From Azolla caroliniana (Eukaryota; Polypodiophyta), in assembly GCA_043228905.1 (NCBI GenBank), contig JBHGNT010000021.1:7440001-7504000 (forward strand): a stretch of DNA of 64,000 nucleotides. The letters run 5' to 3'. This document shows positions 12,018 to 23,061 of the stretch, piece by piece; position 1 is the stretch's first letter; each line of letters begins with the position of its first letter. The position numbers and the translations under genes are program-made. The notes under the pieces are model-generated. The model worked only from the letters and a program-made list of their open reading frames with translations. It did no database searches and was not told the origin of the DNA.

Positions 12018-13790
12018 CAATGATTGTCCTCTCCCTTTCTTGAGTCAGTGGGCATCCACATAAGATGGACCTATCATGTCCCTACAAGGATTTGTAGATA
12101 ATAATCTCATATCTAAAATTTTATAACTAATGGACGGAAAAAAAAGGATTGCAAAAACTAACATGTCATTTCACATACAAATTTAAAAAATGTAAAGCTC
12201 TATATAATGCTACATTGTTATACATTTCATTACTATAAAAGGTACACAAAGATACACAAATGAGCGTACCTATCTCACAAAGATAATGAAATACATAAAA
12301 TAAATATCGTGTTAATGTTTTTACTAATAAGTATATAAAAAAATTGTTTTTTGGGGGAAAAAGGAGGGTATTGTTTTGGAAAAAGGGTTATCTTTTTGTA
12401 AAAAAAAAGATTATTTTATTGGCAAAAAAGGCTAGTAAAAAATTTAGTTTTAACTTAAACCTTAAAACATTAAAATCAAACCTTTAGTTTACATGCTTAG
12501 AGTATTTATTATAGTTTATTGAAAAAGGTTTTCTTTTGGGAAAAAGCAAGGTATTTTTTTGGAAAAAAACGTGGTTATTGTTTTGGAAAAAAGGTTACCT
12601 TTTTGGAAAAAAAAATGTTATCTTCTAGGAAAAAAGGTTAGTTTTTGGAAAACAAAGGTTAGTAAAAAAATTAGTTTTAACTTAAAACTTAAAACATTAA
12701 AATCAAACGTATCGTTTACACCCTTAAAGTATTTAATAAAGGTGATTGTTTAAAATTTCAATCAAATTTAAACTAATATTATTAGGAAACAATAAATATT
12801 TGAGAATATATACCATTATTACATCATGATGATATTATTTTAAGCATGTACACACTTCATTATTTTAAATATATTATTGTACACACTTCATAGTACATAC
12901 ATACATAGATTGACATATTCGCATTCGTGAGGCCTCCCCCACGAATGCATACGAATTAGAATACGAATACAAGCAATAATATTCGTTTTTTTCTTTTTTT
13001 TTTTGGAAAAAAAATTTGTTTCTTTTAACGCTAGCTAGTGAGCTAGCAACATTGAATAGTGAGCGAAGAGGCCACACCTTGCATCTTCTTCTACTTGATG
13101 CTTACACCCTCGCCTCCCCTTGTATCTTGTTCTCAGCCTCCAAATTAGGGTTTCGGCTGAAAACCCTAATTTCAGTCAAAACCCTAATTTCGACCATATT
13201 TCTTCTTTTCGGCCTGCATCCTCGCCTCCCCCTCATCCTCCAAGTGTCACTTAATTATTATTCTCACCTCCTAACCTAGGGTGGTGCTAAAACCTTAAAT
13301 TTGGCTGAAATTAGTAACCCTAATTAATTAATTAATCAGGAATTAATTAATGTTTTAGTAAATTATTTCATTATTAATGAATTAATTAATATTTTAATTC
13401 TTAAAAGCCTAATTTTGTGTAAAACTAGGAACCCTAATTAATTGATCATTCGTGAATTAATTAATGTTTTAGTAATTTGATTCATTATTAGTGAGTTAAT
13501 TAATATTTTAATTCTTAAAACTCTAATTTTGGCTTAAATTAGGAACCCTAATTAATTCATTAATTAATGTTTTAGTAAATTAATTCATTATTATGAATTA
13601 ATTAATATTAATTAATTATTAATGAATTAATTAACATTTTTAGTACATTAATTCATTTATGTAAATTTAAAACGAATGGTTCTGTAATATTCTTGGGGTC
13701 ATTTTTTATTCTCAAATATGACGAATATTACGGATGGAGAATACCAAGAATATCACGCATGGGTCAATCTATGCATACATATATTTAGAT
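11428..13790 (+). repeat. 2.4-kb tandem repeat, unit 1
   Basis: Starts at the LINE zf-RVT tail (..CACTTTCCAATGGCTA). It then carries an AT-rich 3' part with GGAAAAAAGG-type runs (12340-12760), a hairpin, an AACCCTAA-rich block and AATTAATTAATGTTTTAG-type repeats (13300-13680), ending at the TTTAGATGATAATCTGG junction. It is the most diverged copy. Confidence 0.85.
12921..12948. repeat. Hairpin in tandem unit 1
   Basis: Arms GCATTCGTGAGG and CCCCACGAATGC around a CCTC loop. There is one mismatch relative to the perfect form in unit 2. Confidence 0.8.
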
Positions 13791-13796
13791 GATAAT

Positions 13797-14382
13797 CTGG
13801 AAATAACAACATGCGAGGCGAATTACCACGTTCCAATGGCTATTAATACATAAGTCACTACTGGTGGGAGCATGGCAACGTGTGAACCTTAGCTCTCCTA
13901 ATTGTGTACAGTGCCCAAGTATAGTAGAATCAATACGATACACTCTGTGGGATTGCCTAACGTCGCATCAAATATGGCGGGGGGTTGGCCGCTTGTTGCA
14001 ATTATGCCATGTGCAAGGCTTAACCAAGTGGGGTAATATATGTTGCCTATCATGGCAAACCCCAGTTGGTATATACAAGCATTAAGAGGAGGGGATGACT
14101 TTGGTGATAAAAGCACAAGAGGTTTTTTTCTCCACCAACGGCAATGTCCACTCAACTCCTCTTAATGACAAATCTCAAGTTGTGTTGGAATTGGTCAGCC
14201 CAATAACTCTTCGGATTGTATGGAAACAACGGTGTAGACGAGTCTTCTCCAACCAAACCGCACATCCAACAATGTTACTGCAAGAGATATGGAGTGAAAT
14301 TGTAGCTAGTCTAAAGAGCCAATATGATGGCCTCAATGGCGGCTCTGATGGAGTTGAAAGACAACAAATAGCCTTTATCTAA
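13797..14382 (+). pseudogene. LINE ORF2 C-terminal region, copy 2
   Basis: Same zf-RVT-like tail as copy 1: VGAWQRVNLSSPNC, then frame changes, then QVVLELVSPITLRIVWKQRC, and the stop at 14382. It lacks everything upstream of the zinc-binding region. A frameshift near 14085 separates the two halves. Confidence 0.65.
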
Positions 14383-15284
14383 CAATGGTTGTCCTTTCCC
14401 TTTCTTGAGTCAGTGGGCATCCACATAAGATGGACCTATCATGTCCCTACAAGGATTTGTAGATAATAATCTCATATTTAAAATTTTATAACTAATGGAC
14501 GGAAAAAAAAGGATTGCAAAAACTAACATGTCATTTCACATACAAATTTAAAAACTGAAAAGCTCTATATAATGCTACATTGTTATACATTTCAATACTA
14601 TAAAAGATACACAAAGATACACAAATGAGCGTACCTATCTCACAAAGATAATGAAATACATAAAATAAATATCGTGTTAATGTTTTTACTAATAAGTATG
14701 TAAAAAAATGGTTTCTTTGGGGGAAAAAGGAGGGTATTGTTTTGGAAAAAAGGTTATCTTTTTGTAAAAAAAAGATTATTTTATCAGGAAAAAAGGCTAG
14801 TAAAAAATTTAGTTTTAACTTAGACCTTAAAACATTAAAATCAAACCTTTAGTTTACATGCTTAGAGTATTTATTATAGTTTATTGAAAAAGGTTTTCTT
14901 TTGGGAAAAAGGAGGGTATTTTTTTGGAAAAAACGTGGTTATTGTTTTGGAAAAAAGGTTACCTTTTTGGAGAAAAAAGTGTTATCTTCTAGGAAAAAAG
15001 GTTAGTTTTTGGAAAACAAAGGTTAGTAAAAAATTTAGTTTTAACTTAAAACTTAAAACATTAAAATCAAACGTATCGTTTACACCCTTAAAGTATTTAA
15101 TAAAGGTGATTGTTTAAAATTTCAATCAAATTTAAACTAATATTATTAGGAAAGAATAAATATTTGAGAATATATACCATTATTACATCATGATGATATT
15201 ATTTTAAGCATGTACACACTTCATTATTTTAAATATATTATTGTACACACTTCATAGTACATACATACATAGATTGACATATTC

Positions 15285-15312
15285 GCATTCGTGGGGCCTC
15301 CCCCACGAATGC
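15285..15312. repeat. Perfect 12-bp-stem hairpin in unit 2
   Basis: Arms GCATTCGTGGGG and CCCCACGAATGC with a 4-base CCTC loop. This is a perfect palindrome and the intact form of the hairpin at 12921-12948. Confidence 0.9.
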
Positions 15313-15350
15313 ATATGAATTAGAATACGAATACAAGTAATAATATTCGT

Positions 15351-15643
15351 TTTTTTCTTTTTCTTTTTTGGAAAAAAAATTTGTTTCTTTTAACGCTAGC
15401 TAGTGAGCTAGCAACACTGAACAGTGAGCGAAGAGGCCACACCCTGCATCTTCTTCTACTTGATGCTTACACCCTCGCCTCCCCTTTCGGCCTCCGTTTT
15501 TTTCTTTTTCTTTTTTGGAAAAAAAATTTGTTTCTTTTAACGCTAGCTAGTGAGCTAGCAACATTGAACAGTGAGCGAAGAGGCCACACCCTGCATCTTC
15601 TTCTACTTGATGCTTACACCCTCGCCTCCCCTTTCGGCCTCCA
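15351..15643 (+). repeat. 147-bp direct duplication inside unit 2
   Basis: CGCTAGCTAGTGAGCTAGC starts at 15394 and again at 15541. The surrounding 147 bp are nearly identical. Unit 1 has one copy, so the duplication arose in unit 2. Confidence 0.9.
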
Positions 15644-15674
15644 AATTAGGGTTTTCGGCTGAAAACCCTAATTT
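15643..15674. repeat. Perfect 14-bp-stem hairpin with AACCCTAA arms
   Basis: Arms AAATTAGGGTTTTC and GAAAACCCTAATTT around GGCT. Unit 1 has a near copy at about 13140-13172. Confidence 0.9.
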
Positions 15675-16217
15675 CGACCATATTTCTTCTTTTCGGTTTG
15701 CATCCTCGCCTCCCCCTCATCCTCTAAGTGTCACTTAATTATTATTCTCACCTCCTAATCTAGGGTGGTGCTAAAACCTTAAATTTGGCTGAAATTAGTA
15801 ACCCTAATTAATTAATTAATCATGAATTAATTAACGTTTTAGTAAATTATTTCATTATTAATGAATTAATTAATATTTTAATTCTTAAAACCCTAATTTT
15901 GTGTAAAATTAGGAACCCTAATTAATTGATCATTTGTGAATTAATTAATGTTTTAGTAATTTGATTCATTATTAGTGAGTTAATTAATATTTTAATTCTT
16001 AAAACTCTAATTTTGGCTTAAATTAGGAACCCTAATTAGTTCATTAATCATGAATTAATTAATGTTTTAGTAAATTAATTCATTTATGTAAATTTAAAAG
16101 GAATGGTTCTGTAATATTCTTGGGGTCATTTTTTATTCTCAAATATGACGAATATTACGGATGGAGAATACCAAGAATATCACGCATGGGTCAATCTATG
16201 CATACATATATTTAGAT

Positions 16218-16975
16218 GATAATCTGGAAATAACAACATGTGAGGCGAATTACCACGTTCCAATGGCTATTAATACATAAGTCACTACTGGTGGGAGCAT
16301 GGCAACGTGGGAACCTTAGCTCTCCTAATTGTGTAGAGTGCCCAAATGCAATAGAATCAATACGACACGCTCTGTGGGACTGCCCAACATCCCATCGAAT
16401 ATGGCGGGGGGTTGGCCGCTTGTTGCAATTATGCCATGTGCAAGGCTCAATCAAGTGGGGTAATATATGTTGCCTATCATGGCAAACCCCAGTTGGCAGA
16501 TACAAGCATCAGGAGGAGGGGATGACTTTGGTGATAAAAGCACAAGAGGTTTTTTTCTCCACCAGCGGCAATGTCCACTCAACTCCTCTTAATGACAAAT
16601 CTCAAGTTGTGTTGGAATTGGTCAGCCCAATAACTCTTCGGATTGTATGGAAACAACGGTGTAGACGGGTCTTCTCCAACCAAACCGCACATCCAACAAT
16701 GTTACTGCAAGAGATATGGAGTGAAATTGTAGCTAGTCTAAAGAGCCAATATGATGGCCTCAATGGCGGCTCTGATGGAGTTAAAAGACAACGAATAGCC
16801 TTTATCTAACAATGGTCGTCCTCTCCCTTTCTTGAGTCAGTGGGCATCCACATAAGATGGAACTATCGCGTCCCTAGAGGGATTTGTATATAATGATCTC
16901 ATTTGTAAAATGTTATAATTAATGGAAGGAGTTTTTTTTGGAAAAATAAATAAATATATTTAGATGATAATATGT
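16218..16975 (+). repeat. 2.4-kb tandem repeat, unit 3 (partial)
   Basis: Carries the LINE tail and the first part of the 3' region, then departs from the unit after about 16900. It ends in AATATATTTAGATGATAATATG, similar to the unit junction. Confidence 0.85.
16224..16809 (+). pseudogene. LINE ORF2 C-terminal region, copy 3 (longest open frame)
   Basis: Open from about 16240 to the stop at 16809 (about 189 codons): RRITTFQWLLIHKSLLVGAW, CVECPNAIESIRHALWDC, SHRIWRGVGRLLQLC, ending KRQRIAFI. The C-x2-C ... H...C arrangement and spaced tryptophans resemble the zinc-binding region that follows RT in plant LINEs. It has no RT domain, so it cannot move by itself. Compared with copies 1 and 2 it has no frameshift. 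Confidence 0.65.
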
Positions 16976-18042
16976 GACATACCCAATGATGGTACTATAT
17001 GTGTCATATATATATTATATATATGACGTACAAAACGATGCCTATCCGGCTATCGGCTACAAAACAGTGTGCATTTGGATCGATACAACTATCCGGATCC
17101 GTCATTTCCCTAATAGTATTTATCTATAACATATTACTACTTACGGCCTTAACTCTTCCCAGTACACACCTCCGCCTCCGGATCATACTGTCATAGGCCA
17201 ACAGTCTCTTGACGGACATTTTTATTAGGTGTATGTTTTTGACAAGCAAAATGGCCTCTGACGGGCGTGACACCTGTCAAATTTTTGCCTTGTAAAGGAC
17301 ATAATGCATGAATAAACAAGCAAGCTCTAATTTAATATACTGGAAAATGCCTCAAGCTATTATAAGAGGGGGATTATGGTAAAATTTCAGAGGGAATTAT
17401 TAAGGTTCTATAATTATTCATAATTTATTAAAGGTTCGTTTTAGCGTTTTGAAGTGACATTCAACCTACAAAGGTGCAAATGTATTGACTTAATTCACTA
17501 GTCACTAAATTTATGTTTGTTTAATTACTTTCTCTTCATTATTAATGTACACTTAATGCCACTTGCCATGGGGCCACTGCAATAGCTGATGAGTCAAATA
17601 ATGTGGGTGTCAATTATGTATGGGCATTTCAATGTTATTTTGTTGTAATAAGCACACAGTGTTCACCAATACAAAAATGATGAAATCTACAATTGTGAAT
17701 GAATAGATGTCGGGTGAAGAATGATTTAAACACATGCGCACATAACTCAAAAGAGTTAGAATAAAGACACATCCATGTGTCATGAGTGCCACATCACGAC
17801 TATAGAAGATGTGCATCGAGGCATGTTTTCAAGAATAAAGGCACATCCACGTGTCATGAGTTCCACATCACGACTATAGAACATGTGCATTGGGGCATGT
17901 TTTCACCTTGCTACAAGTGTCACTTCTTTATGCTACAAATGATGCTCTTAACAACCCTTATGACTCCGTCTATTTTGCTATTGCTCTCTCTCTCTCTCTC
18001 TCTCTCTAACTCTCTTGTGTTCTCTTGCTTTTGAGGTCATGT
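16976..18042. other. Non-coding stretch with a 74-bp tandem duplication
   Basis: No gene seen. A roughly 74-bp unit (AATAAAG.CACATCCA.GTGTCATGAG ... GGCATGTTTTCA) begins at 17760 and again at 17834. A CT run lies at about 17982-18008. TTGACGGACATTTTTATTAG near 17208 repeats a motif from about 10634. Confidence 0.6.
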
Positions 18043-18351
18043 TGTTGCGTAAACAGGCATGAGTGTCTACTTGAGCGGGACCACGGGGGTCTTGGACCGA
18101 GGACGCAAAGATTAGGAGGACACGAATGTAGGGGAACTTGGCAATTAGGAGAGATTAAAATGCTTGGGAATAGGCTTAATACATTTGATTAATTGTAGTG
18201 CACAAGATTAAGATCAAAATAAACTCAAATTAAGATCTAGATTCAAGATTATACAAGAAATCCCTTTATAATGTAGAGTTTACAAAATATACATAATGAA
18301 TAAGCACAATGTAGAAGTGATATAATGAATGATTAGAAGAGAATTGTGTAT
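18043..18351 (-). mobile_element. E-type LTR fragment into which copia A1 inserted
   Basis: TGTTGCGTAAAC opens the block, and 33 bases later comes GCGGGACCACGGGGGTCTTGG. The E1 LTR has the same block at the same distance from its TGTCGCG end. The rest is diverged AT-rich sequence, and no matching far end is recognised beyond A1. Orientation is by analogy with E1. Confidence 0.4.
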
Positions 18352-18636
18352 TGTTGAGAATCAAGCTCAACTTCTCGGGTGTGGGAACACACTTTAGGAT
18401 ACTCAAGTGTGTGAACACCCCACCTCCTTGTATAGTAACTAGTGTGTCATAGAAGTTAATGTTCTATGCCACATATTCTTTAGGTAATTAAGACTCGACC
18501 TCTTTCCCAAGAGGCGCTTCTAGTGAGAGAATCTAGAGAGAAGGTGATTATATAAGGACCTTCTCTTTCTCGTTGTAACGTGTTGGTTATTCTTGCTTCC
18601 TTTGTAATACAATTTTCCGATTTTTTTGTAATCGTG

Positions 18637-18691
<55 letters not shown>

Positions 18692-18730
18692 AATTCTTCC
18701 ATTGTACATAATCATCAACGATTCTTTACA
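18352..18730 (+). repeat. A1 5' LTR
   Basis: 379 bp, TG...CA. It contains CT and CA microsatellite runs at about 18641-18692. It is followed directly by the primer-binding site. Confidence 0.9.
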
Positions 18731-18743
18731 TGGTATCAAAGCC
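18731..18743 (+). promoter_or_regulatory. A1 primer-binding site (initiator tRNA-Met type)
   Basis: TGGTATCAAAGCC directly abuts the LTR end. It differs by one base from the usual plant copia site TGGTATCAGAGC, complementary to the 3' end of initiator tRNA-Met. Confidence 0.85.
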
Positions 18744-18886
18744 CGTGGTTGCTTGATCGAAGCCCATCGCCTCTACGTGTGTTGTGCCCGATTTTGCGTT
18801 CGGAAAGAACCGACTGATCATTGTAGCAACAATCTGCAGAGTTCGCATCAAAGAAGAAGAAGAAGAAGCTTGACATGAATACTTAG

Positions 18887-19815
18887 ATGGGAAGCGCTCT
18901 TCCTACTGAAAAGCTCGACAGAAACAACTTTGCATCTTGGAGGTACAAGATGCAGCAATACCTTGTCGGCCAAGGCTATTGGAGTTATGTCAAAGGGGCA
19001 AATGAGAATCAACCCAACCCAACACGTGCCGACTACCCAGCTTGGGAGCAAGCAGTGAGTCATGTGTTATATTGCCTTGCATCATGCGTCCATGATCACA
19101 TGCTCGGCTACATCAGGGAGGCCAAAACACCGAAGGAGGCATGGGGGAACCTCAAGAACATTTTCGCGGCCAACATGACCGCAAGAAAGGTTCAACTCCG
19201 TCAAGAGTTGAATGGTATACAACAGAGGGAAATGTCAATCGATAACTACACATTGAAGATCAAGGAGTTGTGCGATGCCGTCGGGTCGATCAATGTTAGC
19301 ATTGACGATGATGAAATGGTGCAGATTTGTCTCGGAGGCTTAGCACCTCGATTCAAAGCCATTCGGTAGGAAGCCCTCACGAGGGAGAATCCTCCCTCCT
19401 TTGTTCTCTAGTCGATGCTACTAGTCGAGGAGAATCATGTTCGAACAAGAAGCAATGCGCAAGAAGGACAAATGCTCTATTCGAACTTCAATGGAGGAAG
19501 AGGACAAGTTCGGGGAAGAAGAGGCCGATTCGGCCATTGAAGGCCAACACAACCAACAACAACACCGAGAACATAACTTCTATTACTGACAAGACGTATC
19601 GAACGCGCGAGGTAGAGTGTCTGGAAGAAGGGGGAGCAATTAGGGTGAACCCACCTGACAAAACAATCCCGCTTAGTGTGGATACTGTGGTAAATTCGGC
19701 CACTATGAGACAGAGTGTTGGAAAAAGAAGAGTGAGTCAGCCTCCACAAGCCAACAACTCACAAACTACGCCTCCAACTCCAACTACGACAATCGTGGCA
19801 GAATGTTTGTGTTGA
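18887..19815 (+). pseudogene. A1 gag (copia capsid/nucleocapsid), frameshifted
   Basis: The capsid-like frame runs 18887-19369, starting ATGGGAAGCGCTC (MGSALPTEKLDRNNFASW). It includes the copia gag pattern YIREAKTPKEAWGNL and VQICLGGLAPRF. A shift near 19369 breaks it. A CCHC zinc knuckle, C-G-Y-C-G-K-F-G-H-Y-E-T-E-C, lies at about 19675-19716 in another frame. The close homologue at 50247-49601 in A2 confirms the family. Confidence 0.85.
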
Positions 19816-22597
19816 GGCACAGAGAAAACTCGATGACAACCTCCAACCCGACCAACACCTCCAAACCAAAAGATGTATGGGTTGTCGACTCGGGTGCATC
19901 CAACCACATGAAATCCCACGAGGATTGGTTCAAGGAGCTACGAAAGCCCAAACGACCCGGCTATGTGGACACTGGGGATGACACAATTCACCCCATTCAA
20001 CATGTCGACAATGTCCCATTTGGCGAAGAATGCAACCAAACCTACATCAAGAACGTTCTGCATGTTCCTACAATAACAAAGAACTTGGTCTCCATTGGCC
20101 AGATAGTTGAACAAGGCATGCAAGTTTGCTTCAACCATGGAGGATGCTTCATCAGAAAAGAAGGCCGACTCATTGCTCGCGGTCAGAGAGAGGGTGGGAT
20201 GTTCATCCTCGACTCTCACGAGATAAACTCGGCAATGTATGCCAAGGGCTAGAGAGCCGACACTGACATAGAGTTGTGGCACAAGAGGATAGGCGACATC
20301 AACCTCCAAAAGCTCAAGGGAATGCAATCGAAAGGAGTCGTCATCGGACTCCTGACCTTTACTGAAAAGGAGAGAGCAGGCGTATGCGAAGCTTGTCAAT
20401 TCAACAAACAACACCGACAACCATTCCCGAAGGAAAGGAACGTAAGAAAAGGGATCCTGGATGTAATACATTTAGATGTATGGGGACCAGCCCAGATGAC
20501 AACATTCGGTGGTTGCTGATACTACATGGCATTCATCGACAACTTCTCTAGACATACCTGGATCTACCGTATGCGACAGAAGAGCGAAGTGTTCATACAC
20601 TTCCAAAAGTTCAAAAACAAAGTCAAAAAGACGACTGGTCAACGAAAAAACATTCTCAAACCACCCATACACAACTGATGGTGTAAGGAAGTTATTCAAT
20701 AGAAGTGAAAAAGAAGATAAATGTAATTGACTAGCCAGTACATTCAAGTGGCAAATAGGTTCGCTTATATTGGCAAAGAATACTTCTCTGACACCTTTAC
20801 AACATACCTTCGACAAGAAAGCATCCGACGAGAGTTTACCTGCTGACACACCTCAGTAGAACGGAGTAACCGAACGCAAGAATCAGCACATACTCGAGGT
20901 GGCAAGGGCAATGATGAACGAGAAACCTTTGCCAAAGTCATATTGGGCTGAAGCAGCGAATACGGCCACTTATCAGATGAATCGCTGCACAACATCAGGA
21001 GTGCACGTTGTTACCCCTTGCGAAAAGTTCTATGAGAAGAAACCAGATCTATCCCATGTCAAGATATTTGGTTCAATTACATATGTACATATTCCCGACG
21101 AGAAGCGGCAGAAGCTCGATTCCAAGTTAGAGAAGTGTATACTCGTAGGGTACTCTCTTGAGAAAAAAGGGTATAAGTGCTTCAACGCCTCCACCAAGAA
21201 GGTACGAGTGAGTAGGTATGTAGTATTCGACGAGTTAACATCCTAGTATACAGTCGAATCGGTCCCATCCGACATAGTCGAAACAGAGTTCGATACAGAT
21301 ACGGAGGAGAATGATCGACCGAGTCCCACATAAGAGGAAAGTCCAATCTCAACTAGGTTGAGTGCACTTCAAGAGCCTCCAAGAGACCAAAGCACGTTGC
21401 GGCCGAATCCGAAACAGGACAAAGGAAAGGCCAAAATGCTTGAGTACGAAGACTTAGATAGAAATGAATCGGACCACTCACCCGGCATTGAGTATGGTAG
21501 ACTAGATGTGCCCATCATGAGAACACCAAGAGAACCAGTCGATCCACTTGAGAGAAGAATGTAGTTAGCCGATTCGGCTACAATGACTACATGGCATATA
21601 ATTATGCGTTCATGATGAAGGTGGCAACAGTTCGAGAACTAGAAACCTTTTCTGAAGCTGCGAAGGATCCTCGATGGGTCGAAGCGACGAATGAGGAGAT
21701 GCAAGCACTCTCCAAGAACGAGACATGGGATCTCGTCCCTTCTTCACACCACCAAAAGGAATTTGGATGTTGGTGGATCTTCAAAGTGAAGCACAATGTC
21801 GATGGTACTGTCAATCGGTACAAGGCTCGGCTTGTGGTGAAAGGCTACACACAGACACACGGTGTCGACTACGAAGAGACCTTTGCCTCGGTGGCAAAGA
21901 TGACTACAATTCGAACCGTGATCACGCTTGCAATAGCAAAAGGGTGGCACCTCTACCAAATTGACGTAAAGGATGCCTTTCTACAAGGTGAGTTAGACGA
22001 TGAGGTGTATATGATACAACCACATGGATTCGGGTCAACTACACATTCGACTACTGTCTGCCGACTCAAGAAGCCTCTCTATGGCCTCAAACATGCCACC
22101 TAGAGCTTGGCGCTTGAAGATAACCCAATATCTTCATCAAATCGGCTTCAACATGTCCAAGTCTGACAACTCTATGTTCATCTGGAGCGACTCTAGAGGA
22201 CAGGTATTTATCATCATTTATGTGGATGACTTGGTCATAGGAGGAGAGCATTTAGCAGATATATAACACATCAAGAAGCTCCTCTCCATCCGATTCGAAA
22301 TGAAAGACATGAAGGAGCTTCATTACTTTCTAGGAATAGAAGTAATTCGGACTCGACATCATGCTTTCTCAAAGGAACTATATTCTCAATCTTCCTTACA
22401 AGTTTGGTATGACACAATGTAAGCCTGTCAGTACTCCTCTCGATCGAAATCTAATGCTAGATGTTGACTCAAGCACTAGAAAGTGTGAGCCGACACACTA
22501 TGGTCAATTAGTCGGAAGGCTCATCTACCTCACAATTACCCGACCCGACTTGAGTTGCCTGGTCGGCCTCCTTAGCCAGTTCATGCAAACTCTGTGA
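19816..22597 (+). pseudogene. A1 pol: protease, integrase, reverse transcriptase (broken)
   Basis: In order: aspartic protease with VWVVDSGASNHM (about 19877); gag-pre-integrase LWHKRIGDINLQKL with the C-x2-C pair (about 20274-20410); integrase start DVIHLDVWGPAQM, then a stop at about 20517; integrase core and C-terminus in pieces (20720-21246, with SYWAEAANTATYQMNR); RT from 21591 (NETWDLVPSS, DVKDAFLQGELDD) with the catalytic YVDD intact at about 22220; then RT end LIYLTITRPDLS. At least four frame breaks separate the pieces. Confidence 0.85.
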
Positions 22598-22790
22598 GAC
22601 ATCCTTAGCCAGTTCATGCAACCGAAGCTAAGAGCGTGTTTTGGTCGAGGATGTTGACCTACAACACATCAGCACAAACCTGCAGATGACCGACATCTTC
22701 ACCAAGGCCCTAGGAGTCGACAAGTTGCGGTAGTTCATGAAGAACCTGGGTCTTTTGACCATCAACGAGCTGAGCCTGAGGGGGGGAGTA
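22598..22790 (+). pseudogene. A1 RNase H remnant, pol tail and first polypurine tract
   Basis: The RNase H core is deleted. Sequence jumps from the LLSQFMQ codons, through a partial duplication of the CCTTAGCCAGTTCATGCAA block, to DVDLQHIS and TDIFTKALGVDKL, the normal copia pol tail. It ends in LSLRG over GAGGGGGGGAG, a polypurine tract at about 22779-22789. A second purine run, GAAGGGGCG, sits immediately before the LTR at 22898-22906. Confidence 0.8.
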
Positions 22791-22906
22791 AGGAGCAGGA
22801 GTGAACTGGTCATCCAAACCAACCGAAGCCGGAGTCGATTCATAGCCGACCCGAAGACCAATACAAACCAACCATCCGATGACCGGAAATTGTGTTTGAA
22901 GGGGCG

Positions 22907-23056
22907 TGTTGAGAATCAAACTCAACTTCCCGGGTATGGGAACACACTTTTCTGTAATCATGAGCTCTCTCTCTCACACACACGCGCGCGCACGTGCACA
23001 CACACACACACACACACAGTTCTTCCGTTGTACAGAATCATCAACGATTCTTTACA
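22907..23056 (+). repeat. A1 3' LTR, internally deleted
   Basis: 150 bp. Relative to the 5' LTR it jumps from GGGAACACACTT to TGTAATCATGAGCTC, losing about 230 bp. Both ends are intact. Confidence 0.9.
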
Positions 23057-23061
23057 TGTAT

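Larger units (their letters stand above)
13791..16217 (+). repeat. 2.4-kb tandem repeat, unit 2
   Basis: Repeats unit 1 in order and orientation. The shared start is GATAATCTGGAAATAACA at 13791 and again at 16218, giving a period of about 2,427 bp. It differs by an extra internal 147-bp duplication (15351-15643) and small deletions in the AATTAATTAA block. Confidence 0.9.
18352..23056 (+). mobile_element. Copia element A1 (Ty1/copia, decayed, TSD TGTAT)
   Basis: LTRs 18352-18730 and 22907-23056 both begin TGTTGAGAATCAA and end CGATTCTTTACA. The flanks TGTAT (18347-18351) and TGTAT (23057-23061) are a perfect target-site duplication. The internal order gag, protease, integrase, RT is that of copia. 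The internal part has many stops and shifts, RNase H is almost wholly deleted, and the 3' LTR has lost about 230 bp. It cannot move autonomously. It is related to the younger copia A2 (45987-50783). Confidence 0.95.
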
